Source: Pseudomonadota bacterium (GTDB lineage Bacteria > Pseudomonadota > Gammaproteobacteria > Acidithiobacillales > Acidithiobacillaceae). From it: DNA of 5,571 nt. The translations under genes and the position numbers were made by a program. The first letter of the stretch is position 1. Each line of letters opens with the position of its first letter. Under the pieces are notes generated by a model, which was not told where the DNA came from, searched no databases, and saw only the letters and a list, made by a program, of their open reading frames with translations. The stretch is from NCBI GenBank assembly GCA_021827445.1, contig JAKAVW010000216.1:1-5571 (forward strand), given 5' to 3'. Below are positions 1 through 5,571 of the stretch, piece after piece.

Positions 1-591
1 CGCATAGAGCAAATCACGACCCGTCTGATCACGCCGCGCCTCGATCACCGGCGCGCAGGCCTCCCAGCGCGCCAGGGTCGCCGCCATCGGCAGGTCCGGG
101 AGGATTTCGTCATCCTTGATAACATCCAGCCCGGCAACGGCAACCTCCGCCAGAATCGCGGCATGGTCCGCCGCCGTCAGACCCAGCGCCGGCTTGAAGA
201 TGGCCATGACCAAGGGCCGTTCCCGCACCCCCAGTCGTTCACGAATACCATCCAGCCCGAAGCGCGGCGCCTGTCCGAAGCGCTCCGGCAGACGGATCGC
301 CGTCACCTTGGCGGGACCCGCCAGCGAGTATTTGCCGAAAATCATCGTGATCAGGCTGCCGAGACGACCATCCACATTGGCGGCGGGGAAGCGCACCGTG
401 GCCTGATGCCGCCCAGCCGCCAGTTCGGCAATGGCGATCACCTCCCCCAGATGGCCGCGCAACTGCGCCTCCCGGTGCTGAAAGCGTGCATCCCAGCTCC
501 CTGCAGTCTGGCCGATGGCAATGGCCTGCGCCTGCCGCCGGGCGTCTACGCCGGCGGGAAACTGGTAATCGACCTCAATAAAAGCCGTCAT
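1..591 (-). CDS. mtnW: RuBisCO-like protein (form IV), likely 2,3-diketo-5-methylthiopentyl-1-phosphate enolase; C-terminal part beyond window edge
   Basis: An open frame of 197 codons runs from ATG at 591 to the left edge without a stop, so only the N-terminal domain and the start of the barrel are visible (the family is about 400 residues). It begins MTAFIEVDYQFP. Residues 84-90 read IFGKYSL, like the N-domain end of known MtnW proteins. The first barrel strand is MAIFKPALGL, with Lys133 at the place of RuBisCO Lys175. The metal-site motif is IKDDE at 158-162; Lys159, Asp161 and Glu162 match the carbamylated lysine and magnesium ligands of RuBisCO. The Lys177 equivalent is Ala and the Asn123 equivalent appears to be Met, which argues against carboxylase activity. 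Family knowledge: MtnW tautomerises diketo-methylthiopentyl phosphate in methionine salvage in the cytosol. The start overlaps the mtnD stop by ATGA and has no visible Shine-Dalgarno sequence, suggesting translational coupling. Another RuBisCO-like activity (for example an isomerase as in Rhodospirillum) remains possible, but the mtnD neighbour favours the enolase. Confidence 0.82.
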   Translation of the reverse strand, partial: MTAFIEVDYQFPAGVDARRQAQAIAIGQTAGSWDARFQHREAQLRGHLGEVIAIAELAAGRHQATVRFPAANVDGRLGSLITMIFGKYSLAGPAKVTAIRLPERFGQAPRFGLDGIRERLGVRERPLVMAIFKPALGLTAADHAAILAEVAVAGLDVIKDDEILPDLPMAATLARWEACAPVIEARRDQTGRDLLYA

Positions 592-1136
592 GGGTTGGGG
601 AAATGCTGCAGGGCGCGATCCATATAATGCGGTGTCCAGCCACCGCGCGCACTGAAGTAGCGCACCGCTTTGATCCGCTGCGCACCATTCAGGCGGAACC
701 AGTGTTCCACGTCCGCCGGGACGTGGATATAATCCCCCGCCTGCACGGTCAACTCGACTTGTGCGCCGTCTTCCAGAACGAAGCCAAAAACACCTTCTCC
801 GTCCACAATATAGCGAACCTCTTCATCATCGTGGGTATGCACACGATGGAAGCGGGCGGTGAGCTCCGGCAACTGCGGATGCCCGGGATACAGCACGACC
901 AGATCCCGCTCCTGATAGCCCTTTTCCCGCTGCAAACGCTGAAAGACATCATCCAGGGCCGCCAGCAATGCCACCTGTGCCTCCGCAGCCAGTTGTGGCT
1001 GGGCCAGCAGCGCCGCCGCGCCCGCCCCGGTCAGCGGAATCGCCTGCAAAGTGACACCCAGGGGCGCCAGGGTGGCGGCAATCTGCGCCGCGTCCGTGAC
1101 CCGCTGCGCCGATTCTGCATATTGCAAAGTCGCCAT
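588..1136 (-). CDS. mtnD: Acireductone dioxygenase (ARD), methionine salvage
   Basis: A complete 182-residue cupin protein, close to the usual bacterial ARD length of about 180. The metal-binding motif lies at residues 97-108: His100, His102 and Glu106 in HRVHTHDDEEVR, with the fourth ligand His145 in DVEHWF. The conserved IVDGEGVF strand follows the first motif, and RYFSARGGWTPHY near the C-terminus is typical of the family. Known role: it oxidises the acireductone intermediate with O2. The Fe form gives 2-keto-4-methylthiobutyrate and formate, the precursor of methionine; the Ni form gives an off-pathway product with CO. The sequence does not reveal which metal is bound. The start at 1136 lies 1 bp after the pgeF stop and is preceded by a strong AAGGAGG ribosome binding site. 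The stop overlaps the mtnW start. The cupin motif and the RuBisCO-like neighbour support each other. Confidence 0.95.
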   Translation of the reverse strand: MATLQYAESAQRVTDAAQIAATLAPLGVTLQAIPLTGAGAAALLAQPQLAAEAQVALLAALDDVFQRLQREKGYQERDLVVLYPGHPQLPELTARFHRVHTHDDEEVRYIVDGEGVFGFVLEDGAQVELTVQAGDYIHVPADVEHWFRLNGAQRIKAVRYFSARGGWTPHYMDRALQHFPNP

Positions 1137-1137
1137 G

Positions 1138-1899
1138 CTAACCGTCCTCCTTCCAGATCAGAGAAGCCATACGCCCGGTAACGCCGTCGCGCCGATAGGA
1201 AAAGTAGCGCGCAGGGTCCGCCACCGTACACAGATTACCGCCAAAAATGGCCTGCACGCCGGCCCGCTGCAAGCGCCGCCGTGCCAGTGCATAAATATTC
1301 GCGAGCCAACGGTCCCCACGTCCTGGGCGGAAGGCTTCTGCCGCCCCGGCATCCTCCGCCAGGAAAGCCGCCCGCAGCTCCGGCCCGACCTCGAAATGCG
1401 CAGGCCCGATGGCGGGTCCCAAGTATATCAGAATATCCTCCGGCGCCACCTGCATGGCCGCCACGCCGCGTTCCAGGATGCCCGCCAGCAGGCCGCGCCA
1501 GCCGGCGTGAAAAACACCGATATGGCGACCGTCCCCGCCGCAAGCCAGCACCGGCAGGCAATCCGCGGTGAGTACCGTCAGCACCACACCTGGCATGGCG
1601 GTGACTGCACCATCCGCTTCCAAAAAGCGCGCTGGCGCCGCCGTCAGAGTGGCGATCTCTGTGCCATGGTCCTGCCGCAACCAACGGGGCTCCCCCGGCA
1701 ATTTCAGTACAGCCCGCAGCCGTTCCCGATTCCGTGCCACCGCCTCCGGCGCATCGCCCACATGGTCGCCGAGATTGAATGATGTATAGGCCCCCTGACC
1801 GACACCACCGCTACGCACGGTGATGGCACTGCGTACCCCGTAGGGCACGGGCCAGTCCGGCACCCAATAACCAGCCTCTTCAGTCGCCATTACGCGCAT
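1138..1899 (-). CDS. pgeF: YfiH/PgeF family protein (peptidoglycan editing factor; purine nucleoside phosphorylase-like, formerly 'polyphenol oxidase/laccase')
   Basis: A complete 253-residue protein of the usual family length. Family landmarks appear in order: TVRSGGVG near residue 30, SFNLGDHVGD at 40-49, NRERL at 57-61, QDHGTEI with His78, TADCLPVL with Cys114, HAGWRGL with His131, YLGPAIGPAHFEVG at 159-172, and FSYRRDGVTGRMASLIW near the C-terminus. His78, Cys114 and His131 form the family's metal site. In E. coli the protein is linked to correct peptidoglycan side-chain composition. Family members including human LACC1/FAMIN have been reported to act on adenosine and methylthioadenosine. 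The protein is cytosolic, with no signal peptide. It overlaps the rluD end by 20 bp. ATG codons at 1899 and 1890 are both possible starts and neither has a good ribosome binding site; I kept the longer. It matches E. coli YfiH closely and also follows rluD there. Confidence 0.93.
   Translation of the reverse strand: MRVMATEEAGYWVPDWPVPYGVRSAITVRSGGVGQGAYTSFNLGDHVGDAPEAVARNRERLRAVLKLPGEPRWLRQDHGTEIATLTAAPARFLEADGAVTAMPGVVLTVLTADCLPVLACGGDGRHIGVFHAGWRGLLAGILERGVAAMQVAPEDILIYLGPAIGPAHFEVGPELRAAFLAEDAGAAEAFRPGRGDRWLANIYALARRRLQRAGVQAIFGGNLCTVADPARYFSYRRDGVTGRMASLIWKEDG
1146..1152 (-). promoter_or_regulatory. Strong ribosome binding site for mtnD
   Basis: On the minus strand AAGGAGG lies inside the last codons of pgeF, 9 nt before the mtnD ATG. 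It fixes the mtnD start at 1136. It is the best Shine-Dalgarno match in the rluD-pgeF-mtnD-mtnW run, so mtnD may be translated more strongly than its neighbours. The site itself is read directly; the expression statement is inference. Confidence 0.8.
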
Positions 1900-2839
1900 G
1901 GCGCAGTAAAGTCAGCAATTCGGTCATGTCTTCAGGCAGCGGGCTTTCCCAGGTCATCAGCTCCCCGCTTTCCGGATGATAGAGGCGCAAACGCCAGGCA
2001 TGCAAAGCCTGACGGCGGAACTGCCGCCAATGGGCCAGCGCAACCTCATCCAGCCCTTGCGGCACCATCATCCGCCCGCCATAGACCGGATCACCCACCA
2101 GCGGGTGGCCAAGGTGCGTCATATGCACGCGAATCTGATGGGTACGCCCCGTCGCCAGGCGCAGGCGCAGGTAGCTGTGACGGGGAAAGCGCTCCACCAG
2201 CCGATATTCGGTCTGCGCCGGCCGACCGTCATCGCGCACGGTCATCCGCAGGCGATCCTGAGCATGGCGACCGATGGGCGCATCCACCCGGCCACCACCC
2301 GTCATCGCCCCCATCACCAGCGCGAGATATTCGCGGTGCATGGTATGGTCACCAAGTTGGTCGATCAGTGACTGTCGCGCCATCTCGGTTTTCGCCACCA
2401 CCAGCAGGCCGGTAGTGTCCTTGTCCAGCCGATGGACAATGCCGCCGCGGGGCAGGTAAGCATTATCCGGCACATGGGCCAGCACGCCGTTGACCAGCGT
2501 GCCGTCGGCATGACCGGCGCCGGGGTGGGTAAGCTGCCCTGCCGGTTTATGCACAACGAGGATATCCGCGTCTTCATACAGAATATGCAGCGGCAGATCC
2601 TGGGCCAGCCAGGTGCTGGGCTCGATCTCCGGCCAGTTGATTTCTACCTGTTCACCACCGCGAATCCGTGCGCTGGGCTTTTCGACTACACCATCCACCA
2701 GAATCCGGCCATCCCGCAACAAGGTCTGGATACGACTGCGGCTGGTTTCCGGCAGCAACTGGCTCAACACCGCGTCGAGACGCTGGCCGGTCTGCTCCTC
2801 TGGCAAAATCATGGGAATACCCGTACTATCGTCACTCAT
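1880..2839 (-). CDS. rluD: 23S rRNA pseudouridine synthase RluD
   Basis: A complete 319-residue protein, near the 326 of E. coli RluD. An S4 RNA-binding domain covers about residues 16-75 (GQRLDAVL, SRSRIQTLL, GGEQVEI). The catalytic domain follows: ILYEDADILVVHKPAG at 86-101, HPGAGHADGTLVN at 105-117, and the catalytic motif GIVHRLDKDTTGL at 133-145 with Asp139 as the nucleophile. Further on come LRLATGRTHQIRVHM at 226-240 and GHPLVGDPVYGG at 244-255, both family hallmarks. The known role is making pseudouridines 1911, 1915 and 1917 in helix 69 of 23S rRNA, important for ribosome assembly. RluD is preferred over RluA or RluC because of the full motif set and the bamD/pgeF synteny. The start at 2839 has no clear Shine-Dalgarno sequence; Met10 (ATG at 2812) is an alternative. 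It is the first gene of the minus-strand run, divergent from bamD. Confidence 0.95.
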   Translation of the reverse strand: MSDDSTGIPMILPEEQTGQRLDAVLSQLLPETSRSRIQTLLRDGRILVDGVVEKPSARIRGGEQVEINWPEIEPSTWLAQDLPLHILYEDADILVVHKPAGQLTHPGAGHADGTLVNGVLAHVPDNAYLPRGGIVHRLDKDTTGLLVVAKTEMARQSLIDQLGDHTMHREYLALVMGAMTGGGRVDAPIGRHAQDRLRMTVRDDGRPAQTEYRLVERFPRHSYLRLRLATGRTHQIRVHMTHLGHPLVGDPVYGGRMMVPQGLDEVALAHWRQFRRQALHAWRLRLYHPESGELMTWESPLPEDMTELLTLLRHARNGD

Positions 2840-2876
2840 GGTTCGCCACTATAGACTATTGTCCTTCATGAGCAAA
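2840..2876 (-). promoter_or_regulatory. Candidate rluD operon promoter in the divergent bamD/rluD gap
   Basis: Only 28 bp (2840-2867) separate the two start codons. On the minus strand TATAGT (2848-2853) matches the sigma-70 -10 consensus at five of six bases. A weak TTGCTC (2870-2875, three of six) sits 16 bp upstream, already inside the first codons of bamD. Transcription from this would start within a few bases of the rluD ATG, giving a leaderless or nearly leaderless mRNA. On the plus strand TATAGA (2850-2855) could serve bamD as a four-of-six -10 element with a similarly short leader, and TACTAT (2824-2829) is an alternative. These are matches by eye in a short AT-richer island; they are not proof of promoters. 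Confidence 0.35.
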
Positions 2877-3620
2877 CGCATACTCATTACCTTGTGTTGT
2901 ACCGCCCTGATCGCCGGTTGTGCCAGCAGCCCGAATAAACCTGACAGTTCCGCCGATCGCCACGAATCCGCCGAGACGTTGTTCCAGCCCGCCCAAAAGG
3001 CCATGGAACGCGGAGATTACAGTTCTGCCATCAAGCTATATGAGGATCTCGAGACCCGCTATCCCTACGGCCCTTATGCCGAACAAGCGCAACTCAATAC
3101 GGCATACAGTTATTACCGGCGCGGGGATTCCGAGGCGGCGGTAGCGGCGGCCGAACGTTTCATCAAGCTGCACCCGGCCAACCCTCATGTGGATTACGCC
3201 TGGTACCTGAAGGGCATCGCCTATTATCAGGCCATTCAGGGTGCCGAGTGGAATCCGAAACCCGCCGAAGAAGCATTCACTACCCTGGATACTCTGGCGA
3301 TACGCTGGCCGCACAGTGCCTACGCTACGGATGCCCGCTTACGCATGGCCAAAATCATTAATATTCTCGGTAAACGCAATCTGGAAATCTGCAAGTTTTA
3401 CTATGTGCGCCACGCTTATGTGGCTTCGGCGAATCGCTGCAGCACGGTGATCGCCCGCTACCAGTTGAGTTCGGCGCGGGAAGAAGCGCTCTATTATCTG
3501 GCCCGTTCTTACCAGCACCTGAACCTGCAAAAGCTGGCCCGGACCACGACGGCGATCCTCGCCTATAACTACCCCAAGAGCAAATATCTCTCAGATCTCG
3601 GTAGCAGCGCCAAATCGTAA
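2868..3620 (+). CDS. bamD: Outer membrane protein assembly factor BamD (lipoprotein, ComL/YfiO family)
   Basis: A complete 250-residue lipoprotein, close to the 245 of E. coli BamD. The signal peptide has a positively charged start (MSKR), a hydrophobic core and the lipobox IAGC, with Cys18 as the lipidated residue. Ala19 after the cysteine fits outer-membrane sorting. TPR-like helical repeats fill the rest: about 35-68 (AMERGDYSSAIKLYEDL), 72-104 (AYSYYRRGDSEAAVAAAERF), 108-146, 150-197 and 204-238. Family-typical stretches are HPANPHVDYAWYLKG and the later FYYVRHAYVASANR. Known role: it forms the BAM complex with BamA and helps fold and insert outer-membrane beta-barrels from the periplasmic side, so the cell is Gram-negative. 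The start was chosen for the compact signal peptide. An in-frame ATG at 2838 would add ten residues and overlap the rluD start codon; neither start has a clear Shine-Dalgarno sequence. It converges on glnB. Confidence 0.94.
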   Translation: MSKRILITLCCTALIAGCASSPNKPDSSADRHESAETLFQPAQKAMERGDYSSAIKLYEDLETRYPYGPYAEQAQLNTAYSYYRRGDSEAAVAAAERFIKLHPANPHVDYAWYLKGIAYYQAIQGAEWNPKPAEEAFTTLDTLAIRWPHSAYATDARLRMAKIINILGKRNLEICKFYYVRHAYVASANRCSTVIARYQLSSAREEALYYLARSYQHLNLQKLARTTTAILAYNYPKSKYLSDLGSSAKS

Positions 3621-3629
3621 GTGCCATCC

Positions 3630-3656
3630 CTGGGGGCCTTGCAGCCCAGCCCCCAG
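3630..3656 (+). terminator. GC-rich hairpin between convergent bamD and glnB, possible terminator
   Basis: CTGGGGGC (3630-3637) pairs perfectly with GCCCCCAG (3649-3656) across an 11-nt loop. It starts 9 nt after the bamD stop and ends 9 nt before the glnB stop, where a transcription terminator would be expected. The following bases are CCCCTTTAATC on the plus strand, so the T-tract is short and offset. On the minus strand no T-run follows. It is therefore a weak candidate for intrinsic termination of bamD. It may instead protect 3' ends or act with Rho. Confidence 0.5.
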
Positions 3657-3665
3657 CCCCTTTAA

Positions 3666-4004
3666 TCAAACCGCTTCTTCGCCCTCTTCTCCGGTGCGGA
3701 TGCGGATGACCCGTTCCACGGCACTGACAAAAATCTTGCCGTCACCGATTTTGCCAGTACGCGCTGCCTGTTCGATCACCTGAATCGCACGGTCGGCCAT
3801 GTCATCGCTAACCACCACCTCCAGCTTGAGCTTGGGCAGAAAATCCACCACATATTCAGCGCCACGATAGAGTTCCGTATGCCCCTTCTGGCGGCCAAAA
3901 CCTTTGACCTCGGTAACCGTCATACCGGCCAGCCCCAGATCCTGAAGGGCCTCGCGCACATCATCCAGTTTGAAGGGCTTAATGATCGCTTCAATTTTTT
4001 TCAT
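3666..4004 (-). CDS. glnB: Nitrogen regulatory protein PII (GlnB type)
   Basis: A complete 112-residue protein, the exact family length. It opens MKKIEAIIKPFKLDDVREAL and continues with VTEVKGFGRQKGHTELYRG, the PII signature. The T-loop carries Tyr51, the site of uridylylation in proteobacteria, within YRGAEYVVDFLPK. The B-loop TGKIGDGKIF lies at 83-92 and the C-terminal RVIRIRTGE at 98-106. Asp54 is the residue found in E. coli GlnB, where GlnK has Asn, so the GlnB type is favoured. Known role: a cytosolic trimer that senses ATP/ADP and 2-oxoglutarate and controls glutamine synthetase adenylylation and nitrogen signalling. The gene overlaps the nadE stop by ATGA and has its own strong ribosome binding site. 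No amtB lies nearby in this window, which also argues against GlnK. The product is very secure; the GlnB/GlnK distinction is slightly less so. Confidence 0.97.
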   Translation of the reverse strand: MKKIEAIIKPFKLDDVREALQDLGLAGMTVTEVKGFGRQKGHTELYRGAEYVVDFLPKLKLEVVVSDDMADRAIQVIEQAARTGKIGDGKIFVSAVERVIRIRTGEEGEEAV

Positions 4005-5571
4005 GGTAAAGCTCCTCGTGCTGACAATACGGCTTCCCAGGGATGGTAGCCATTGGTAATAGGATAACGCCGATCCTTGCCAAATGCGCGGGCGCTGATT
4101 CGCACACCCGGCGCCGCCTGACGCCGTTTATATTCGGCGCGATCAATAAGCCTTAACACCCGCGTCACCGTTTCCGCCGAAAAACCAGCGGCAATGAGCT
4201 CCGCAGCACTGCGGTCTTCTTCCACATAAGCGGCAATAATGGCATCCAGAACCTCATAAGGGGGCAGACTGTCCTGATCACGCTGATCCGGCGCCAGTTC
4301 CGCCGAGGGTGGCCGGGTCAGCACCCGCTCCGGGATCACCGGACCCAGGCTATTGCGATAACGGGCGAGGCGATAGACCAGGGTCTTCGGGCAATCCTTG
4401 ATCACCGCGAAACCTCCGGCCATGTCGCCATACAGGGTCGCGTAACCGACGGCAATCTCGCTCTTGTTGCCGGTGGTCAGCAGCAGGTGGCCAAACTTGT
4501 TGGAATAGGCCATGAGCAACGCGGCGCGAATACGTGCCTGCAGATTCTCTTCCGTGGTATCAACTGCACGCCCGGCAAATAGTGGCGCCAATGTCTCCAG
4601 ATAGCTATTGAACGGCCCCTCGATGGAAATGGTGTCGGTGCGCACCCCCAGGCTCCGGGCCTCGGCTTCGGCGTCCGCAATACTCATCTCCGCCGTATAA
4701 CGGGAGGGCATGATCAGGGCATGAACCCGTTCCGGACCGAGGGCGTCCACCGCTATCGCCAGGGTCAGCGCCGAGTCCACCCCGCCGGACAGACCCAGCA
4801 CCACACCAGGGAAGCCATTTTTTTCCGCATAATCATGCACGCCCAGGCGCAGTACAGCGTAGACTTCGGCGGTCTCTGCGGGCAGCGGTCGCAGTGGCCC
4901 GGCAGCCTGTAAACGGATATCGGCGTGATCCTTGTCGATATCCAGCAGCGCCAGCATCTCTTCACACTGGGGTGCACGCAGCGCCAATAGCCCGTGCTGG
5001 TCTACCGCAAAGGACTGGCCATCGAAGACCAGTTCATCCTGCCCGCCCACCAGGTTCACATAAACGGTGGGCAGATGACACTGGGCGGCCAGGGCACCCA
5101 CCTGATCTTCCCGGACGCGCTGCTTGTTCAGGTGATAAGGCGACGCGTTCAGCACCAGCAGCAGTTCTGCGCCTTGGGCCTGAGCGGCTTGCGCCACTCC
5201 CGGCCCGCACCAAACATCCTCACAAATGGCCACCCCACACTGCAGTCCGGCACAGGCAAACACCAGCGACTGCGCCCCCGGCGTGAAGTAGCGCACTTCA
5301 TCGAATACCGCATAGTTCGGCAGACAATGCTTGTGATAAACCGCCTCGACCCGCCCCCCGCGCAGCAGACTGGCGCTGTTGTAGAGGCGCTCCTGCTCAC
5401 GCTGCGGGTGCCCTACCAGCATGGCCAGAGGCGCTTCTGTCGCGAGACGCTGCAAAGCGGCGTCGCAGACCTGCAAAAAGTCTGCACGCAAGAGCAAGTC
5501 TTCCGGGGGATAACCACTGAGGGCCAACTCCGGCGTCACCAGCAGGTCGGCGCCTGCGGCTTGTGCCTCGG
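4001..5571 (-). CDS. nadE: Glutamine-dependent NAD+ synthetase (nitrilase-type amidase plus synthetase domains); N-terminus beyond window edge
   Basis: The frame is open to the right edge, giving 523 complete visible codons, so roughly the first 25-35 residues are missing. The first visible residues (EAQAAGADLLVTPELALSGY) continue upstream of the GTG at 5539, which is therefore internal. Counting from that GTG, the nitrilase-type glutaminase domain spans about 1-200, with the catalytic triad Glu4 (TPELALSGYPPEDL), Lys70 (YHKHCLPNYAVFDE) and Cys106 (VAICEDVW). The synthetase domain follows from about 220, with the ATP-binding P-loop LSGGVDSALT at 250-259, TTGNKSEIAVGYATLYGD at 355-372 and RPPSAELAPDQRDQDSLPPY at 409-428. 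Known reaction: deamido-NAD + ATP + glutamine gives NAD, with ammonia channelled between domains. It is cytosolic and the last step of NAD synthesis. All catalytic residues are intact. glnB follows with a 4-bp overlap, so both are likely on one transcript. Confidence 0.96.
   Translation of the reverse strand, partial: EAQAAGADLLVTPELALSGYPPEDLLLRADFLQVCDAALQRLATEAPLAMLVGHPQREQERLYNSASLLRGGRVEAVYHKHCLPNYAVFDEVRYFTPGAQSLVFACAGLQCGVAICEDVWCGPGVAQAAQAQGAELLLVLNASPYHLNKQRVREDQVGALAAQCHLPTVYVNLVGGQDELVFDGQSFAVDQHGLLALRAPQCEEMLALLDIDKDHADIRLQAAGPLRPLPAETAEVYAVLRLGVHDYAEKNGFPGVVLGLSGGVDSALTLAIAVDALGPERVHALIMPSRYTAEMSIADAEAEARSLGVRTDTISIEGPFNSYLETLAPLFAGRAVDTTEENLQARIRAALLMAYSNKFGHLLLTTGNKSEIAVGYATLYGDMAGGFAVIKDCPKTLVYRLARYRNSLGPVIPERVLTRPPSAELAPDQRDQDSLPPYEVLDAIIAAYVEEDRSAAELIAAGFSAETVTRVLRLIDRAEYKRRQAAPGVRISARAFGKDRRYPITNGYHPWEAVLSARGALP
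4012..4017 (-). promoter_or_regulatory. Ribosome binding site for glnB inside the nadE 3' end
   Basis: GAGGAG on the minus strand lies 7 nt before the glnB ATG, within the last codons of nadE. It supports the start at 4004 and allows glnB to be translated well while being coupled to nadE through the ATGA overlap. Confidence 0.8.

Noticed and set aside
1..591. A true RuBisCO large subunit
   Set aside because: The second lysine of the KPKLGL motif is Ala, the Asn123 position is not Asn, and the gene is joined to acireductone dioxygenase. A form IV RuBisCO-like protein fits better.
116..1789. Several long plus-strand open frames (for example 603-1181 and 1051-1782)
   Set aside because: They lie opposite mtnW, mtnD and pgeF, whose products have clear family motifs. 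The plus-strand products are Arg/Pro-rich without recognisable domains, as expected for antisense shadows in GC-rich DNA.
2613..2867. A longer bamD frame starting at ATG 2613
   Set aside because: The added 85 residues lie antisense to rluD, have low-complexity Arg/Ser/Pro-rich composition and would bury the lipoprotein signal peptide inside the protein. The compact signal at 2868 (or 2838) is much more plausible.
2840..2867. A SAM-type riboswitch or other leader RNA controlling the methionine-salvage run
   Set aside because: The gap before rluD is only 28 bp, and there is no noncoding space between rluD, pgeF, mtnD and mtnW, so no riboswitch fits.
2895..2900. Cys10 or Cys11 of BamD as the lipidation site
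   Set aside because: The residues before them (I-T-L) lack the small residue required at -1, and the hydrophobic core would be too short. IAGC with Cys18 is a standard lipobox.
5537..5539. GTG as the start codon of nadE
   Set aside because: The frame continues upstream to the window edge with residues (AAGADLLV) that belong to the nitrilase-domain strand before TPELALSGYPPEDL. The GTG encodes an internal valine.

Overview
The window reads as ordinary, gene-dense chromosome from a GC-rich proteobacterium. No mobile element, CRISPR array, tRNA or rRNA was seen. The head-to-head arrangement of bamD with rluD-pgeF matches the one I know from gammaproteobacteria such as E. coli, where clpB follows. 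Here a methionine-salvage pair follows instead: acireductone dioxygenase, then a RuBisCO-like protein (form IV). A RuBisCO-like protein in this setting, plus a glutamine-dependent NAD synthetase followed by glnB, suggests an Acidithiobacillus-like or related autotroph. That placement is inference; nothing in the window proves the genus.

Layout. Positions 1-2839 (minus strand) hold a tightly packed four-gene run, in transcription order rluD, pgeF, mtnD, mtnW. Junctions are a 20-bp overlap (11 bp if the second pgeF ATG is used), a 1-bp gap and a 4-bp ATGA overlap. mtnW runs off the left edge with 197 codons visible. Positions 2840-2867 are a 28-bp divergent intergenic gap. Positions 2868-3620 (plus strand) hold bamD, an outer-membrane assembly lipoprotein. 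Positions 3621-3665 are a short convergent gap with a strong GC hairpin. Positions 3666-5571 (minus strand) hold nadE (5' end beyond the right edge) and glnB, joined by an ATGA overlap.

How the genes relate. mtnW and mtnD encode two consecutive steps of the methionine salvage pathway (the phosphatase step between them, MtnX in known systems, is not in view). pgeF belongs to the YfiH/LACC1 family, whose members have been reported to act on purine nucleosides including methylthioadenosine, so its place directly upstream may be metabolically meaningful. The nadE-glnB pair links NAD synthesis, which uses glutamine as ammonia donor, to the PII nitrogen/carbon sensor. rluD (23S rRNA pseudouridylation) and bamD (outer-membrane protein insertion) are housekeeping genes. 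No gap longer than 300 bases lacks a gene.
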